In this document: positions 10,181-21,015 of the stretch, one piece after another | Numbering within the stretch: position 1 is the first letter of the stretch | How the letters are laid out: each line of letters starts with the position of its first letter | Assembly: GCF_900343015.1 (NCBI RefSeq) | Contig: NZ_LR025108.1 | Coordinates: forward strand, 248,001-312,000 | Source: Arsenophonus endosymbiont of Aleurodicus dispersus | GTDB taxonomy: Bacteria; Pseudomonadota; Gammaproteobacteria; Enterobacterales; Enterobacteriaceae | Reading direction: 5' to 3' | DNA length: 64,000 nt | Translations under genes and position numbers: made by a program | The notes under the pieces: model-generated | Databases searched by the model: none | What the model was told of the DNA's origin: nothing | Seen by the model: only the letters and a program-made list of their open reading frames with translations

Positions 10181-11656
10181 ATGACAATTAATAAAGTTGT
10201 TCATCCATGTAATTTAATAATTTTCGGCGCAAAAGGAGATTTGGCTCGCCGCAAATTATTGCCTTCCCTTTATAAATTGGAAAAAACCGGCTATATACAT
10301 CCTGATACGCGTATTATAGGTATTGGTCGGGTTGAATGGAATGCTGTCGCCTATATAAGGGAAACTAGAAAAACATTAGAAACTTTTTTAAATGAAAAAA
10401 TAGAGCCTAGTGTATGGCAAAAATTAAGTAAGCGTCTTGATTTTTTAAATTTAGATATTCGAGATATAAATAAATTTAACTCACTAGCAAAATATCTTGA
10501 GGGTGATAGCAAACCTGCTATATATTATTTTGCTATGCCGCCAACGACTTTTAGTGCTGTTTGTTATGGTTTAGGCTATGCTGGCCTTAATAAAAAACAT
10601 AATCGGGTTGTTATTGAAAAACCATTAGGAAGTGATCTCGCTTCTTCCAAAAATATAAATAATGAAATGGCTAAGTATTTTAAAGAGAGCCAAATTTATC
10701 GTATTGATCACTATTTAGGTAAAGAAACAGTGCTAAATTTATTGGCATTACGTTTTGCTAACTACTTATTTATTAATAATTGGGATTATCGAGCAATTGA
10801 TCATGTACAAATCACGGTTGCTGAAGAGATTGGTATCGAAGGACGTTGGAGTTATTTTGACAAAACTGGTCAGATGCGTGACATGGTCCAAAATCATTTA
10901 TTGCAAATTCTTACTATGATTGCCATGCCACTACCTGCAGATTTAACTGCAGATCGTATACGGGATGAGAAGGTTAAAGTATTACGTTCATTACGTCGCA
11001 TTGATTATCGGAATGTGCATGAAAAAACCGTCCGAGGTCAATATACAGCAGGTTCTATTCAAGGGAAAAAAGTGGCTGGATATCTTGCTGAGGAAGGAGC
11101 AAATAAATCAAGTAAAACAGAAACTTTTGTAGCAATTAGAGTTGATATTGATGATTGGCGTTGGGCTGGTGTGCCATTTTATTTAAGAACCGGCAAACGA
11201 TTAGCGGAAAAATATTCTGAAGTAGTAGTTTTTTTTAAAAAACCAGCATTAAATATTTTTTCTGATTCTTATAAAGATCTACCGCAAAATAAATTAACTA
11301 TTAGATTACAACCTGATGAAGGAATTGATATTGAAATTTTAACCAAAGAGCCTGGTCTTGAGCATAAACATCATTTACAAACAACAAAATTAGATCTAAT
11401 TTTTTCTAAAGCATTTAATCCAATTTATTGGGCAGATGCATATGAACGTTTATTACTAGAAGCTATGCGTGGTATCCAAGCACTCTTTGTACGTCGTGAT
11501 GAAGTAGAAGAAGCTTGGAAATGGGTGGATTCTATTATGGAGGCTTGGACAATAGATAATCAACCGCCTAAACTTTATCAGACAGGAACATGGGGACCTG
11601 AGGATTCTGATGCGATGATAACAAAAGATGGTCGTTCGTGGAATAAGTTTAAATAG
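10181..11656 (+). CDS. zwf: Glucose-6-phosphate 1-dehydrogenase
   Basis: First enzyme of the oxidative pentose phosphate pathway: glucose-6-phosphate plus NADP to 6-phosphogluconolactone plus NADPH. The product is 491 aa, identical in length to E. coli. The N-terminal Rossmann segment LIIFGAKGDLARRKLLPSLY and the active-site motif YRIDHYLGKETV are intact, and the end GTWGPEDSDAMITKDGRSW is complete. Downstream edd and eda, which follow zwf in E. coli, are absent. NADPH supply for thioredoxin reductase is a likely role. Confidence 0.98.
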   Translation: MTINKVVHPCNLIIFGAKGDLARRKLLPSLYKLEKTGYIHPDTRIIGIGRVEWNAVAYIRETRKTLETFLNEKIEPSVWQKLSKRLDFLNLDIRDINKFNSLAKYLEGDSKPAIYYFAMPPTTFSAVCYGLGYAGLNKKHNRVVIEKPLGSDLASSKNINNEMAKYFKESQIYRIDHYLGKETVLNLLALRFANYLFINNWDYRAIDHVQITVAEEIGIEGRWSYFDKTGQMRDMVQNHLLQILTMIAMPLPADLTADRIRDEKVKVLRSLRRIDYRNVHEKTVRGQYTAGSIQGKKVAGYLAEEGANKSSKTETFVAIRVDIDDWRWAGVPFYLRTGKRLAEKYSEVVVFFKKPALNIFSDSYKDLPQNKLTIRLQPDEGIDIEILTKEPGLEHKHHLQTTKLDLIFSKAFNPIYWADAYERLLLEAMRGIQALFVRRDEVEEAWKWVDSIMEAWTIDNQPPKLYQTGTWGPEDSDAMITKDGRSWNKFK

Positions 11657-12265
11657 TTTTTTAAATTAATAGTATAATATACCTTAGTATATTACCATGA
11701 TTTTTATTTTAGCTTAAATTTCATATAATTATTTGATTAATTACAATTGTTATACTATAAATAGTATTATTATAACTCAACAATAGTCGTGGTTCATTGT
11801 AGCCTTATTATAATATGAATCAAATCTCATGTATAGCGCTAAAATAGTTAAAAATAAAAATAGTAGCTATCATAATTGAAAATAACAAAGCTATATATTT
11901 TAATTTTTATCTCAGTGAGAATATGAATCTGAGGACTTAATTACTGATAGCTACACCTATATTTAAAATATCAATACTAGCAAAGTAGAAATTATTGATT
12001 TTTAATATGATACCAATAGTGGTATTAAACTTAATTTATCATCAATATTTTTATAATTGATAAAATAAATAATTTTATTTTAATAAATAAATGTATTAAA
12101 TATAATCATTATTTAATAATAATCAAGATAATTAATCCTAATTGTTTAAATTAACCTGTTTAAATGCAGTAAAAAACTAGTAAAGAGCTATTGTTACGAT
12201 AATTTACCTACGCAAGCAATCATTATTTTTAAGTAATGGGGTGATGTTTAAAAGTCATAAATACA
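11657..12265. other. Gene-free stretch after zwf
   Basis: About 600 AT-rich bases in which I recognise no gene, RNA or hairpin. In E. coli edd and eda follow zwf; no fragment of either is visible. Confidence 0.5.
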
Positions 12266-12269
12266 TTCT

Positions 12270-12420
12270 CTGAGATAAAATTACCTGATGCAGTTCTTAA
12301 TTTAAAGTAAAGTGTTGACCGGCATTAGTCTCATGAACATTATGGGGATATTTTTTGAATAGTTTAATGCCTTACCTAGAACGCTTAGTTTGCAAGCAAC
12401 GATTGACTTTTTAACAAAAA
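12270..12420 (+). pseudogene. yoaA: yoaA/dinG-like helicase remnant (C-terminal end)
   Basis: Frames on the + strand read LPDAVLNLK, then YGDIFF and FNALPRTLSLQAT. These resemble the end of DinG-type helicases, where a conserved LPxAVLxLKQGxGRLIR segment is followed by YGxxFLxSLPxxPRT. E. coli has yoaA directly upstream of tsaB, as here. Only the last part of the gene is recognisable and it is out of frame. Confidence 0.6.
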
Positions 12421-12546
12421 CGTAATTAACTAGTTAAATAACTGTAGCCATAACATACAAGTTTTTTCTTGATGATGCCATCTTATTCAACTAACTATGT
12501 TAATATTAGCAATTATTTATTCATAAAAATAGCCAGGATTTTAAAT

Positions 12547-13242
12547 ATGGCAACCCATATATTAGCAATTGATACCGCCACTGAAGCGTGTTCTGTCGCC
12601 CTCTGGCGAGATGGAAAAATTTTTACTAAATTTGCAGTTTCAACGCGGGAGCACACCAAAATAATATTACCGATGGTAGAACAGTGTCTTATTGATGCAA
12701 ATTTGGATTTACAACATATGGATGTTTTAGCTTTTGGGCGTGGTCCAGGTAGTTTTACAGGCGTTCGTATTGCTGTCAGTATTGCTCAGGGATTGGCCTT
12801 TGGGGCTGATTTGCCAATGATAGGTATTTCTTCTCTGTTAACTATAGGGCAAGGAGCTTATCGCCAATTAGGTGCAGAAAAAGTATTAGTAGCGATAGAT
12901 GCTAGAATGGGAGCAATTTATTCTGCTTGTTATGAACTTAAACCAGATGGCAATTGGCTAGGTGAAGATACTGAAGCAGTACTCAAGCCAGAGCAATTTT
13001 TAGCTAGAATAAATTGCTTAAGCGGACAATGGGTTATTGCAGGAACCGGTTGGTCAGCCTATCCTATATTAGGAATGACCAATTTAAATTTATTACAAAG
13101 TGGTATTTATTTACCTGACGCACAAGATATGTTGATTTTAGCTTTAAAAGAGTGGCAAAAAGGTAAAACAATTGACGCTGAAGAAGCTAAACCGGTTTAT
13201 TTACGTAATGAGGTTAATTGGAAAAAATTACCCGGTTGTTGA
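12547..13242 (+). CDS. tsaB: tRNA threonylcarbamoyladenosine biosynthesis protein TsaB
   Basis: TsaB is the non-catalytic partner of TsaD in making t6A37 in ANN-decoding tRNAs. The product is 231 aa, the E. coli length, from MATHILAIDTATEACSVALW to EAKPVYLRNEVNWKKLPG. The start at 12547 has AGGA at 12534-12537. An in-frame ATG 78 bases upstream would add 26 residues not found in the family. The ASKHA-fold segment GRGPGSFTGVRIAVSIAQGL is intact. TsaC, TsaD and TsaE are outside the window. Confidence 0.97.
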   Translation: MATHILAIDTATEACSVALWRDGKIFTKFAVSTREHTKIILPMVEQCLIDANLDLQHMDVLAFGRGPGSFTGVRIAVSIAQGLAFGADLPMIGISSLLTIGQGAYRQLGAEKVLVAIDARMGAIYSACYELKPDGNWLGEDTEAVLKPEQFLARINCLSGQWVIAGTGWSAYPILGMTNLNLLQSGIYLPDAQDMLILALKEWQKGKTIDAEEAKPVYLRNEVNWKKLPGC

Positions 13243-13268
13243 TACTTATTGAAAATAAGTATGCTATT
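13242..13268 (+). terminator. Hairpin directly after tsaB
   Basis: ATACTTATT and AATAAGTAT form a perfect 9-bp stem with loop GAA, immediately after the tsaB stop, followed by GCTATTTT. It is AT-rich and so weak, but its place suits a tsaB terminator. Confidence 0.55.
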
Positions 13269-14435
13269 TTCATGGGTAATTTATGACAATAAAGTACGCA
13301 ATAATGAATTTGCTGATCTATTAATATTCATTATAATCAACATCATAATTGACAGTAAGTTTTACTTCATGTTATCTGCTAATAAAGTTAGTTGTATAAG
13401 TAGTAATTATGTCTCACAAATAAATCAAAAGAAAGCAGCACCAGCACCAAGAGCCGGTTATTTTAGCCTTAAATCGCAGTTTGTTATATGACTCAACTAT
13501 TAAAAACAGGTTATAAATTATTTCCTGTTAAAAAAATTAAAGTTATGTATTGAAAAATAATATTTTTAATACCCTTTTATCTTAAGGAATCGAACATTTG
13601 TTGATTAAGGGTAAATTTATTGCAGATCTATTTACTATCTATTGTTGAGCGACGGTAGTTAATATTTACCTTAGCTAATATTAACATCTAAAACAGTAGA
13701 TTGAATAAAAAATTAGTCAACACAATGAAGGTTTAATCTGATATAAGCTTTGTTTATTACTCTTCAAGTTTAATTTAGTTTTTAAAGTAATGTACTGAGA
13801 TTAAGTAATATTAAATATCTTATTTTCCCATTTCTGATTTTTTAACACAATTAAATAGCTACTGACTGATAACAATTGTTCAACATTAATAATTAATTTT
13901 TAAAAAATATTTTAGATCTAATAGATTAGTAACTTAGCAGACAGGTAAAGCCTAATTTAGGTAATTATTAAGCAACAATACAAGCTTTTCAGCATGATCG
14001 CATCACTTAATCACCAAAATACCAAGCAGTAGGATTACTTATTGTTATATGTTTAACAATATAAATAATTTATTTTCCTGGCTATGCAGAGTAAATAAAA
14101 ACCATAAGAACTACATAAAACAGTTTTAATGAGTAAATCTAAATATTAAACAATACCTATTAAATACTAAGGTAACATAACACTACCTATTTATTGTTAA
14201 TAATTGGGTATAATTATAAAATTACAAAAAATTCAGTAACCAAAGATCTATAACCATTCTTTAGATGGTAAAAACCGCGTTACTATTACCTGCATTCCCC
14301 CAAATAACATGTGACTAATAATATTATACTCATGTAATTTTTGATATTACTTGCTGTAATAAAAAAATAGTTGTACTCTAAACAAGAATTTAAATATTTA
14401 AAATTAATGGCTGTGTTATATAAAGCTTATACTGA
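13269..14435. other. Gene-free stretch between tsaB and tyrS
   Basis: About 1.17 kb of AT-rich sequence between convergent tsaB and tyrS. In E. coli pdxY lies downstream of tyrS. I searched the reverse strand by eye for PdxY motifs and saw none. An 80-codon open frame at 13249-13491 overlaps the hairpin, has low-complexity composition and is not supported. Confidence 0.5.
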
Positions 14436-15710
14436 CTATTGCCAATTAACTAAGCAATAATGTTTTTTACCACGCTTAATTAAAGAATAACGTCCAAATA
14501 GACGATCTTCTGCAGTAAAAATATATTCAGGATCGACACATTTATGACCATTAATTGCTACCGCATTTGATCTTATGATCATCCTTGCCTGGCCGCGCGA
14601 AAGCACAAATTTAGCATCAACTAATGCCTGCTGTAAATCTGCTCCTGAATTTAATTTAATCATTGGCATACCATCTTGCGCTAACTGAGCAAAATTTATT
14701 GAGGTTAATGCAGTAATCCTATCAGAGAATAAACTATCTGTGATCTGCTTGGCATCCTGTAAGCCTTTATCACCATGTACTAACTGGGTAACTTTCTCCG
14801 CTAATACATACTGCGCTCGCGGGGCTTTACTACTTCTTTGATCCTCTTCTTGCAAAGCATTAATTTCTTCAATTGGCATAAAGGTAAAAAATTTAAGAAA
14901 ACGATAAACATCTGCATCGGCAGTATTAACCCAAAATTGATAAAACTTATATGGATTAGTTTTTTGCGGATCTAACCAAACAGCACCAGATTCCGTCTTA
15001 CCAAATTTAGTTCCATCAGATTTAGTAATTATCGGCACTGTTAAACCAAAAACTTGTTTTTTATGTAACCTACGAGTGAGATTAATACCAGAAGTAATAT
15101 TGCCCCATTGATCAGAACCGCCTATCTGTAATTCAACATTATATTGGTGACAAAGTTTGGCAAAATCATAAGCCTGGATCAAATTATAGGAGAACTCAGT
15201 AAAAGAGATACCAACATCATCACGTTCAAGACGTTGTTTAATAGCCTCCTTCTTGATCATTTGATTAACTGAAAAGTATTTACCAATATCGCGCAAAAAG
15301 GTCAAGATATTTATTTGTTCAAACCAATCATAATTATTAACTACTTTAGTGCTATTTTTACCACAATCAAAATCAAGAAATTGTGAAAGCTGTTGACTAA
15401 TTTTTTCTACACATTGTTGCACCGTTTCGTAAGTATTTAACTTACGATCAGTGGCTTTGAAACTTGGATCGCCAATTAAACCTGTCGCCCCACCAACTAA
15501 AGCTACCGGTTGATGCCCCATCTGCTGGAAACGCTTTAAACATAGCAAAGGAACCAAATGTCCTAAGTGCAAGCTATCAGCAGTTGGATCAAATCCACAA
15601 TAGAGCACCACTGATTTCTGGGATAGTTTCTCTATTAAGCCCCTTTTATTTGTCAGCTGGGCTATTAAACCCCTCTCTTGCAATTGTTCAATTAGGTTCT
15701 TGCTCAACAT
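14436..15710 (-). CDS. tyrS: Tyrosyl-tRNA synthetase
   Basis: Class I synthetase charging tRNA-Tyr. The product is 424 aa, the E. coli length. The start at 15710 gives [15 protein letters not shown] and has GGAG at 15717-15720. A start five codons further upstream overlaps that Shine-Dalgarno and is rejected. The HIGH-type motif is HLGH in [14 protein letters not shown], the KMSKS-type motif is KFGKT, and the C-terminal S4-like RNA-binding domain runs to [12 protein letters not shown]. pdxH lies 115 bases upstream on the same strand, as in E. coli. Confidence 0.98.
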   Translation of the reverse strand: MLSKNLIEQLQERGLIAQLTNKRGLIEKLSQKSVVLYCGFDPTADSLHLGHLVPLLCLKRFQQMGHQPVALVGGATGLIGDPSFKATDRKLNTYETVQQCVEKISQQLSQFLDFDCGKNSTKVVNNYDWFEQINILTFLRDIGKYFSVNQMIKKEAIKQRLERDDVGISFTEFSYNLIQAYDFAKLCHQYNVELQIGGSDQWGNITSGINLTRRLHKKQVFGLTVPIITKSDGTKFGKTESGAVWLDPQKTNPYKFYQFWVNTADADVYRFLKFFTFMPIEEINALQEEDQRSSKAPRAQYVLAEKVTQLVHGDKGLQDAKQITDSLFSDRITALTSINFAQLAQDGMPMIKLNSGADLQQALVDAKFVLSRGQARMIIRSNAVAINGHKCVDPEYIFTAEDRLFGRYSLIKRGKKHYCLVNWQ

Positions 15711-15825
15711 CAATAACTCCATCAATTTTTTATTTCGTCAATTTTGTGGATAGATATAATATAAATAACCGTAATAAGATAAAACACTAGGCAAATAAGT
15801 GCTAGTTAAAAAAATTTTTTTCCTA

Positions 15826-16479
15826 TTATGGCGCTAAGCGATCAATATGCCAATGATCATATTGCCATTGATACAAGAATCTATCATGTAGCCGTTTAGT
15901 ACCACCTTGCCAAAATTCGACACTATGAAATCTGACGCGATATCCGCCCCAAAAGCTAGGTAAAGGAATTTCTCTATTTTTAAATTTTTGTTTTTGTTGT
16001 AAAAATTTATGCTCTAAAATACTTCTAGCTGAAATTTTGGTTGATTGCTTTGAAACCCAGGCTACTATTTGACTATCTTTTGGTCTACTATGAAAATATT
16101 TTATTACTTCAAGTGAAGAAAGTTTTTCTGCTTCACCTAGAAAGCATACTTGACGATCTAACTGATACCAGGGAAATAGTAAACTGACCTTATTATTATG
16201 ATCAATATGTTGTGCTTTACGACTAGATAAATTAGTATAAAATATGAGTTCATTTTTATCATAATGTTTGAGTAATACAATTCGTTGATACGGTTGTACA
16301 TAGTTATCTACCGTTGCAACACACATGGCTGTTGGATCTGCTATTTTTGCTTCATAAGCCTGTTTTAACCAACGATCAAACAAAACTAATGGCTGGTCGG
16401 TTAAATCCTTACGTCTTAACCCCCCTTGAGTATATTCACGTCTTAAATTAGCAATATCTAACTTAATTTTTTCTGCCAT
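15826..16479 (-). CDS. pdxH: Pyridoxine/pyridoxamine 5'-phosphate oxidase
   Basis: FMN enzyme that oxidises pyridoxine or pyridoxamine 5'-phosphate to pyridoxal 5'-phosphate (vitamin B6). The product is 217 aa against 218 in E. coli. FMN-binding segments [20 protein letters not shown] and [19 protein letters not shown] are clear, and the C-terminal signature runs [23 protein letters not shown], then RLHDRF. GAGGT precedes the ATG. It supplies the cofactor of SufS in this window. A B6 role for an insect host is possible but not shown here. Confidence 0.97.
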   Translation of the reverse strand: MAEKIKLDIANLRREYTQGGLRRKDLTDQPLVLFDRWLKQAYEAKIADPTAMCVATVDNYVQPYQRIVLLKHYDKNELIFYTNLSSRKAQHIDHNNKVSLLFPWYQLDRQVCFLGEAEKLSSLEVIKYFHSRPKDSQIVAWVSKQSTKISARSILEHKFLQQKQKFKNREIPLPSFWGGYRVRFHSVEFWQGGTKRLHDRFLYQWQYDHWHIDRLAP

Positions 16480-16804
16480 TTTTTACCTCTGTATTATGAT
16501 AATAGATATCATGTGACATATCATTGACCATATAAATGGCACCTAATACTATAATATTAATTAATAATTAACTTAATCTTGTCACATGGTAGTTATTTTA
16601 GCTACTTTCCCACAAACGAATAAACAATATACTTTGTCATAAAGTAAAACCTGAAAGTAAAAATTTATCAAATATTGAATGGATGTTTACTTACGATATA
16701 AGATATTTTTGTAACTAAGCAGAAAATATTCTCTACTAGTACGGTTAGAAGCTAGCTACTTAAAATAGTAATTAATCCACCAGCATTTTAGTCATAAGCT
16801 ACTC
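16480..16804. other. Spacer upstream of pdxH
   Basis: About 320 AT-rich bases. mliC lies here in E. coli, but no fragment was recognised. Confidence 0.4.
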
Positions 16805-17180
16805 ATTTACCTGCTATATATAATCGCACCCAATCTACGGTCCGGTATTATCATAAGGGTTATTAAAATGTTGAGTATTACAGATATCAAACAGTATATT
16901 TTCTGGTACAGCATCATCAACTATTAAATTACTAAATAAAGTAGTAAGATTAGTAATGCCACTATTATTTAATATAATAACCTAATGATGAAAACTAAGT
17001 ACAAAAGTGCGATCCTTGCATACCATAAGCTATATCTATCTATACGGCGAAAATTTACTACTACGGTGATGTTAGTTAACAGAAAAACTATAATTTTATC
17101 TCTCAATTGTATAGTAAAATGACATTAAGTAGGTTGGTACTAAACTATTTGCTCATTACACTCTATTGCAGTACTATATG
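16805..17180 (-). pseudogene. anmK: anmK remnant (anhydro-N-acetylmuramic acid kinase)
   Basis: AnmK recycles the cell-wall sugar anhMurNAc. The reverse strand keeps ordered pieces. LTNITVVVNFRRID matches TGITVVGDFRRRD, IAYGMQGSHFCT matches IALGGQGAPLVP, NSGITNLTTLF matches NIGGIANLSLL, and RLGAI near 16820 matches the C-terminal LGAIF. Stops and frameshifts interrupt all of them, and less than half the length of a 369-aa gene is left. The gene lies beside pdxH, as in E. coli, so peptidoglycan recycling by this route is lost. Confidence 0.88.
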
Positions 17181-17671
17181 CAGCAGATAATAATTGTTGT
17201 TTCAATAGGTAGGTTATCAATGACTTAAGCATATCTAGAACCAAGCTTATAATTAATTTCATCTATTGTTGCTAAGGTTAGCAGCTTAGCATTAACATAT
17301 ATATGTTAAAATGTATCAAGGTAGTTAGAGTTAGTTAGAGATTTATAAAAAACTAAATTTTGATGTTGGAGCGTTTACGGCTGCAAATATAGAAACCACT
17401 GCATTCGCTTTCATGGGAACTAGGAAATTATTGTTGCCTACAATATTAATTGTAGTCATAGTTTGATATGTGATCTAGATCACAAATTCAACACTGATAA
17501 AATCTAAAAGTAATCTATTCCATTTGCAACTTTTGATACAGCAACATTCAGTAGGATAATTTTTGGTTAAATAATTTTAGCTTTAGCTAAAGCTTACTAT
17601 TTTGACGAAAAACAATCGCATGGCGCACTTTACAATATTACTGTTTTATTAAATTGTTAATAAATAAAAAA
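17181..17671. other. Spacer between anmK remnant and grxD
   Basis: About 490 AT-rich bases. A short + frame near 17363-17470 reads VGAFTAANIETTAFAFMG, which looks like a protein fragment, but I could not assign it. slyB, slyA and rnt lie in this interval in E. coli. Confidence 0.4.
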
Positions 17672-18007
17672 TTAGGTCGTTGATTGCCGATATTTATTGA
17701 CAGTTGCAGTAATCAATTGCTGTAATTTCCCTTGCTGATACATTTCAATAATTATATTACAACCACCTATTAACTCACCATCAATCCATAACTGAGGAAA
17801 TGTTGGCCAGTTAGCATACTTAGGTAATTCACTGCGAATATCAAGGTTTTGTAAAATATCTACATAAGCAAAACGTTCACCACAAGCAGAAATGGCTTGT
17901 ACCGCCTGAGCAGAGAACCCACAACGTGGAAATTTAGGTAATCCTTTCATGTATAAAAGAATTAAATTTTCTTTTATCTGGCGTTCAATTTTTTCTATTG
18001 TCGTCAT
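17672..18007 (-). CDS. grxD: Monothiol glutaredoxin GrxD
   Basis: CGFS-type glutaredoxin that carries and transfers Fe-S clusters. The product is 111 aa, four shorter than E. coli at the C-terminus. The CGFS motif (FPRCGFSAQAVQA), the segment FAYVDILQNLDIRSELPKYA, WPTFPQLWIDGELIGGCN (cis-Pro and glutathione-binding residues) are intact. With no isc genes in the window it probably works with the Suf system 2.5 kb downstream. Confidence 0.97.
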   Translation of the reverse strand: MTTIEKIERQIKENLILLYMKGLPKFPRCGFSAQAVQAISACGERFAYVDILQNLDIRSELPKYANWPTFPQLWIDGELIGGCNIIIEMYQQGKLQQLITATVNKYRQSTT

Positions 18008-18226
18008 TATGACTTCCTTTAAAATTAGATCTATTTTACACTAAACAAACATAATATTAGTATGTAATACCGTTTTCTATCAATACTTAATAATAATTTT
18101 CTGCTATTATTAGAATAATAAATAATTTTTAAAAAAAAATACTAATTTATCTATATAAAAAATATAATTACAATATGGTTTATTTATCAACTTATTATAC
18201 AATACGAATAAAAAAAGGAGTCTGCA

Positions 18227-18808
18227 ATGTCTTTTCAATTACCTCCATTACCTTATGCTAAAAATGCTCTAGAGCCTTATCTTTCTCAAGAAACATTAGA
18301 ATATCATTATGGAAAACACCATGATAATTATGTAAATAATCTAAATAATTTAATTAAAGATACTTACTTTGAGACTAAATCATTAGAAGAAATTATAAAA
18401 AGCGCACAAGGAGTAATTTTAAATAATGCAGCTCAAGCTTGGAATCATACCTTTTATTGGCATTGTTTAGCGCCTAATGCCAGTGAAGAACCAACCGCGA
18501 AAATAACTGAGGCCATTAATCAGCATTTTGCTAATTTTAAAATTTTTAAGCAGCAGTTTACCGATGCAGCGCTGAAAAATTTTGGTTCAGGATGGACCTG
18601 GTTAGTAAAACAAGCCAACGATAAACTATCTATCGTTAATACTTCAAATGCCGTAACACCAATCAGTGGTAATGATAAACCATTACTAACTGTTGATATA
18701 TGGGAGCATGCTTACTATATTGATTATCGTAATGCACGAGCTGAATATTTGAACAAATTTTGGTCACTGGTTAACTGGAAATTTGTCGAACATAATTTAT
18801 TGCAATAA
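18227..18808 (+). CDS. sodB: Superoxide dismutase [Fe]
   Basis: Dismutes superoxide in the cytoplasm. The product is 193 aa, the E. coli length. Metal ligands are at the standard places: His27 (YHYGKHH), His74 (AWNHTFYW), Asp157 and His161 (LLTVDIWEHAYYIDY). GSGWTWLV and the FeSOD-type residues around NNAAQAWNH support the iron form. AAAAAGGAG lies just upstream of the ATG, one of the strongest ribosome-binding sites here. A hairpin terminator follows. Confidence 0.98.
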   Translation: MSFQLPPLPYAKNALEPYLSQETLEYHYGKHHDNYVNNLNNLIKDTYFETKSLEEIIKSAQGVILNNAAQAWNHTFYWHCLAPNASEEPTAKITEAINQHFANFKIFKQQFTDAALKNFGSGWTWLVKQANDKLSIVNTSNAVTPISGNDKPLLTVDIWEHAYYIDYRNARAEYLNKFWSLVNWKFVEHNLLQ

Positions 18809-18846
18809 TTTACTAAAATTTATTTGAAAAATAGTTAAAATTTATG

Positions 18847-18882
18847 CAGCCATAACTAAATTTTAGTTATGGCTGTTATTAA
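18847..18882 (+). terminator. sodB hairpin terminator
   Basis: CAGCCATAACTAAA and TTTAGTTATGGCTG form a 14-bp perfect inverted repeat 39 bases after the sodB stop, followed by TTATTAAAC. The GC-containing base of the stem supports a rho-independent terminator. Confidence 0.75.
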
Positions 18883-20484
18883 ACATTATTAAATTATATT
18901 ATTTTTACTTTTTACTATATTAATAATATTTTTATTTTTTTAAAATCAGGTAGCTGATTAAGTATTAGGGTTTCTCTTAAAAATTTATCTATTTTCAGTT
19001 AATTGCTGGATCATCAATTTTAATTTGCTCTCTAGTTAAAAACTATTTAAGTACTATTAAGTTACATAATCAGAACCCGTTGTTTGATATTCTATTGTTT
19101 TTGTATCATCAATATTTAAATTTTGAAATCTTCTTACTATCTTTGCTAGAGCCTGAGCCTGCTATCATATCATCAAAATGAAGAGTAAAATTTATCCTAT
19201 TTTTTCAGTATTCATTCAATACTCCTCTAGGCTAAAATGCTTATTAACGCTCTAATTCGGCAAGAAATTGGCTAATGTTCATAACATTCTAATTAATTAA
19301 TAAATTACATTAATACTATTTAAGTTAAGGGCGCCACACTAGATTATACTGCTCTATTTATCATAATTACTAACTATTAGCATCTGCTATGCTAATTAGC
19401 AACTGATTAACGGCTATAAAAGAATAGTAATATCCGCAAAATTTACCAATCTCAATAAATATTACACAGCAATATGTATTATTGAGTATGATTAATATGA
19501 TTAAACATAAATATCATCCTTGAATTTTTTATAATTATTTATCTAAATTTTATAAAAAAAAATAAAATACAAATCATTTACTTTTATTTAAAATAAATAA
19601 CATTATTCTTAATATATCCATATTTTAGCATTTCAGATAAAATAGCACTACTAACTGCTAGTAAATATTCTGATAATGAGCTTACTTTTGTATTATTTTT
19701 CGTTGATAGCATGAATCATACCAACTACATTATCGTAATGATTTATATATTACTTAATGATACAAGTGACAAATTAATAGTCTGTTACAATAATAACACA
19801 TGATATTTATAGTTATTTGATTTATAATTATTAAATTATAGTAGCTTTTTAGCTATTTATTATGGCTTACAACCTATATCAAAGAAAAAATCTCATATAA
19901 ACACAACAGTGAATTAATAAAATGCTCATCTAAAATATGTAGATTAATTTTTATAACTAACTACATTAATGCTGGTGTTAATGTCATACAGTTAAATTTA
20001 TTGCATTGCAGGCCATTATGCAAGAAGATTAAATTTGGCACTAATAAAATCAGCATGGAGTAGCATCTAAATCACATTTGATTGATAATAAGTGGCTACC
20101 TGCAAAATTATCATTGGGTCCCACCAATATTTGATTGTATGATCAAATACTTATGTGTCAAATTAGATGATATAATTCTATTTTGCATGGTACTGATACA
20201 TTTATATTATCTAGAAAAGAGTAAAATTAAAATCTTCTATCGAAGCGATAAAAATTATCGCAAACATTTTTAATAGCACAGATCCTTACTTTAATAACTT
20301 AAATATTCTGTTATCATTAACAGATGCATGAGTGCTAAAATAAATACCTAAAATTTCTAGATCTAATAATTATTATTAAATACAATAACATAATATAAAT
20401 AAAATAAAGATTCTTATAATTAATTATTTCTTGTTTAAGAAATAAATTAGAAAGCTAATACCTAATATTAGTAATTTATAATCA
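18883..20484. other. Gene-poor stretch between sodB and sufE
   Basis: About 1.6 kb of AT-rich DNA. In E. coli purR, cfa, ribC, pykF and lpp fall in this interval. On the reverse strand at about 19,090-19,290 there is a decayed frame containing INFTLHFDDMIAG and, in another frame, QALAKIVRRFQNLNIDDTKT. It looks like a former protein but I cannot name it. The open frame at 20,082-20,273 has no family resemblance and is probably chance. Confidence 0.5.
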
Positions 20485-20519
20485 AAAAATTCCTTATTTC
20501 CATAAAAAGTAAAATAAGG
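20485..20519 (-). terminator. suf operon terminator
   Basis: On the reverse strand CCTTATTT and AAATAAGG make an 8-bp stem around a 12-base loop, followed by AATTTTTTG. It lies about 50 bases past the sufE stop and would end the suf transcript. Confidence 0.65.
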
Positions 20520-20567
20520 GGCTTTTCTGATGAATATCAGTAGTTAACTAAATGTTTAAATGCTTAA

Positions 20568-20987
20568 TTAGATCATTTGTTCAGCTCGATGGTGGATTGA
20601 TCTGATCATAGCATGCAATCCCTGGCTTCTTGATGGTGTTAAATGCTGCTCCAATAACAACTTTTGAAAGAATGAGTTACTATCGGTGAACAAAATTTGT
20701 TGTCCAGTTTTATTTTGAAAAATAATTATTACTAATGCAATTAATCCCTTTACTATAGCTGCATCGCTATCACCAGCAAATTGTATCTTGCCGTCACTAT
20801 TCAGCTCCATAACAATCCAAACCTGACTTTGACAACCTGTGACATAGTTTTTTACTTGTTTTTGTATATCACTAATGGGTAATAATTTTTCACCTAATTC
20901 AATTAAATAAAGATATCGCTCTTCCCAGTTTTTACAACGTGAAAAATTAAATAACAATTTATTCTCATCAGGTAAGGCTGACATCAT
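20568..20987 (-). CDS. sufE: Cysteine desulfuration protein SufE
   Basis: SufE takes persulfide sulfur from SufS and passes it to SufB. The product is 139 aa. The acceptor cysteine is at about residue 52 in YVTGCQSQVWIVMELN. DSDAAIVKGLIALVIIIF and the C-terminal HLTPSRSQGLHAMIRSI follow the family. It is the last gene of sufABCDSE; the gap to sufS is 28 bases. Confidence 0.97.
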   Translation of the reverse strand: MMSALPDENKLLFNFSRCKNWEERYLYLIELGEKLLPISDIQKQVKNYVTGCQSQVWIVMELNSDGKIQFAGDSDAAIVKGLIALVIIIFQNKTGQQILFTDSNSFFQKLLLEQHLTPSRSQGLHAMIRSIHHRAEQMI

Positions 20988-21015
20988 TCTACCCTTATAT
21001 GTACTTTATAACGGA

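Noticed and set aside
13249-13491. 80-codon open frame after tsaB
   Set aside because: It starts inside the tsaB hairpin, has no ribosome-binding site, is dominated by Ile, Asn, Ser and Lys and resembles no family.
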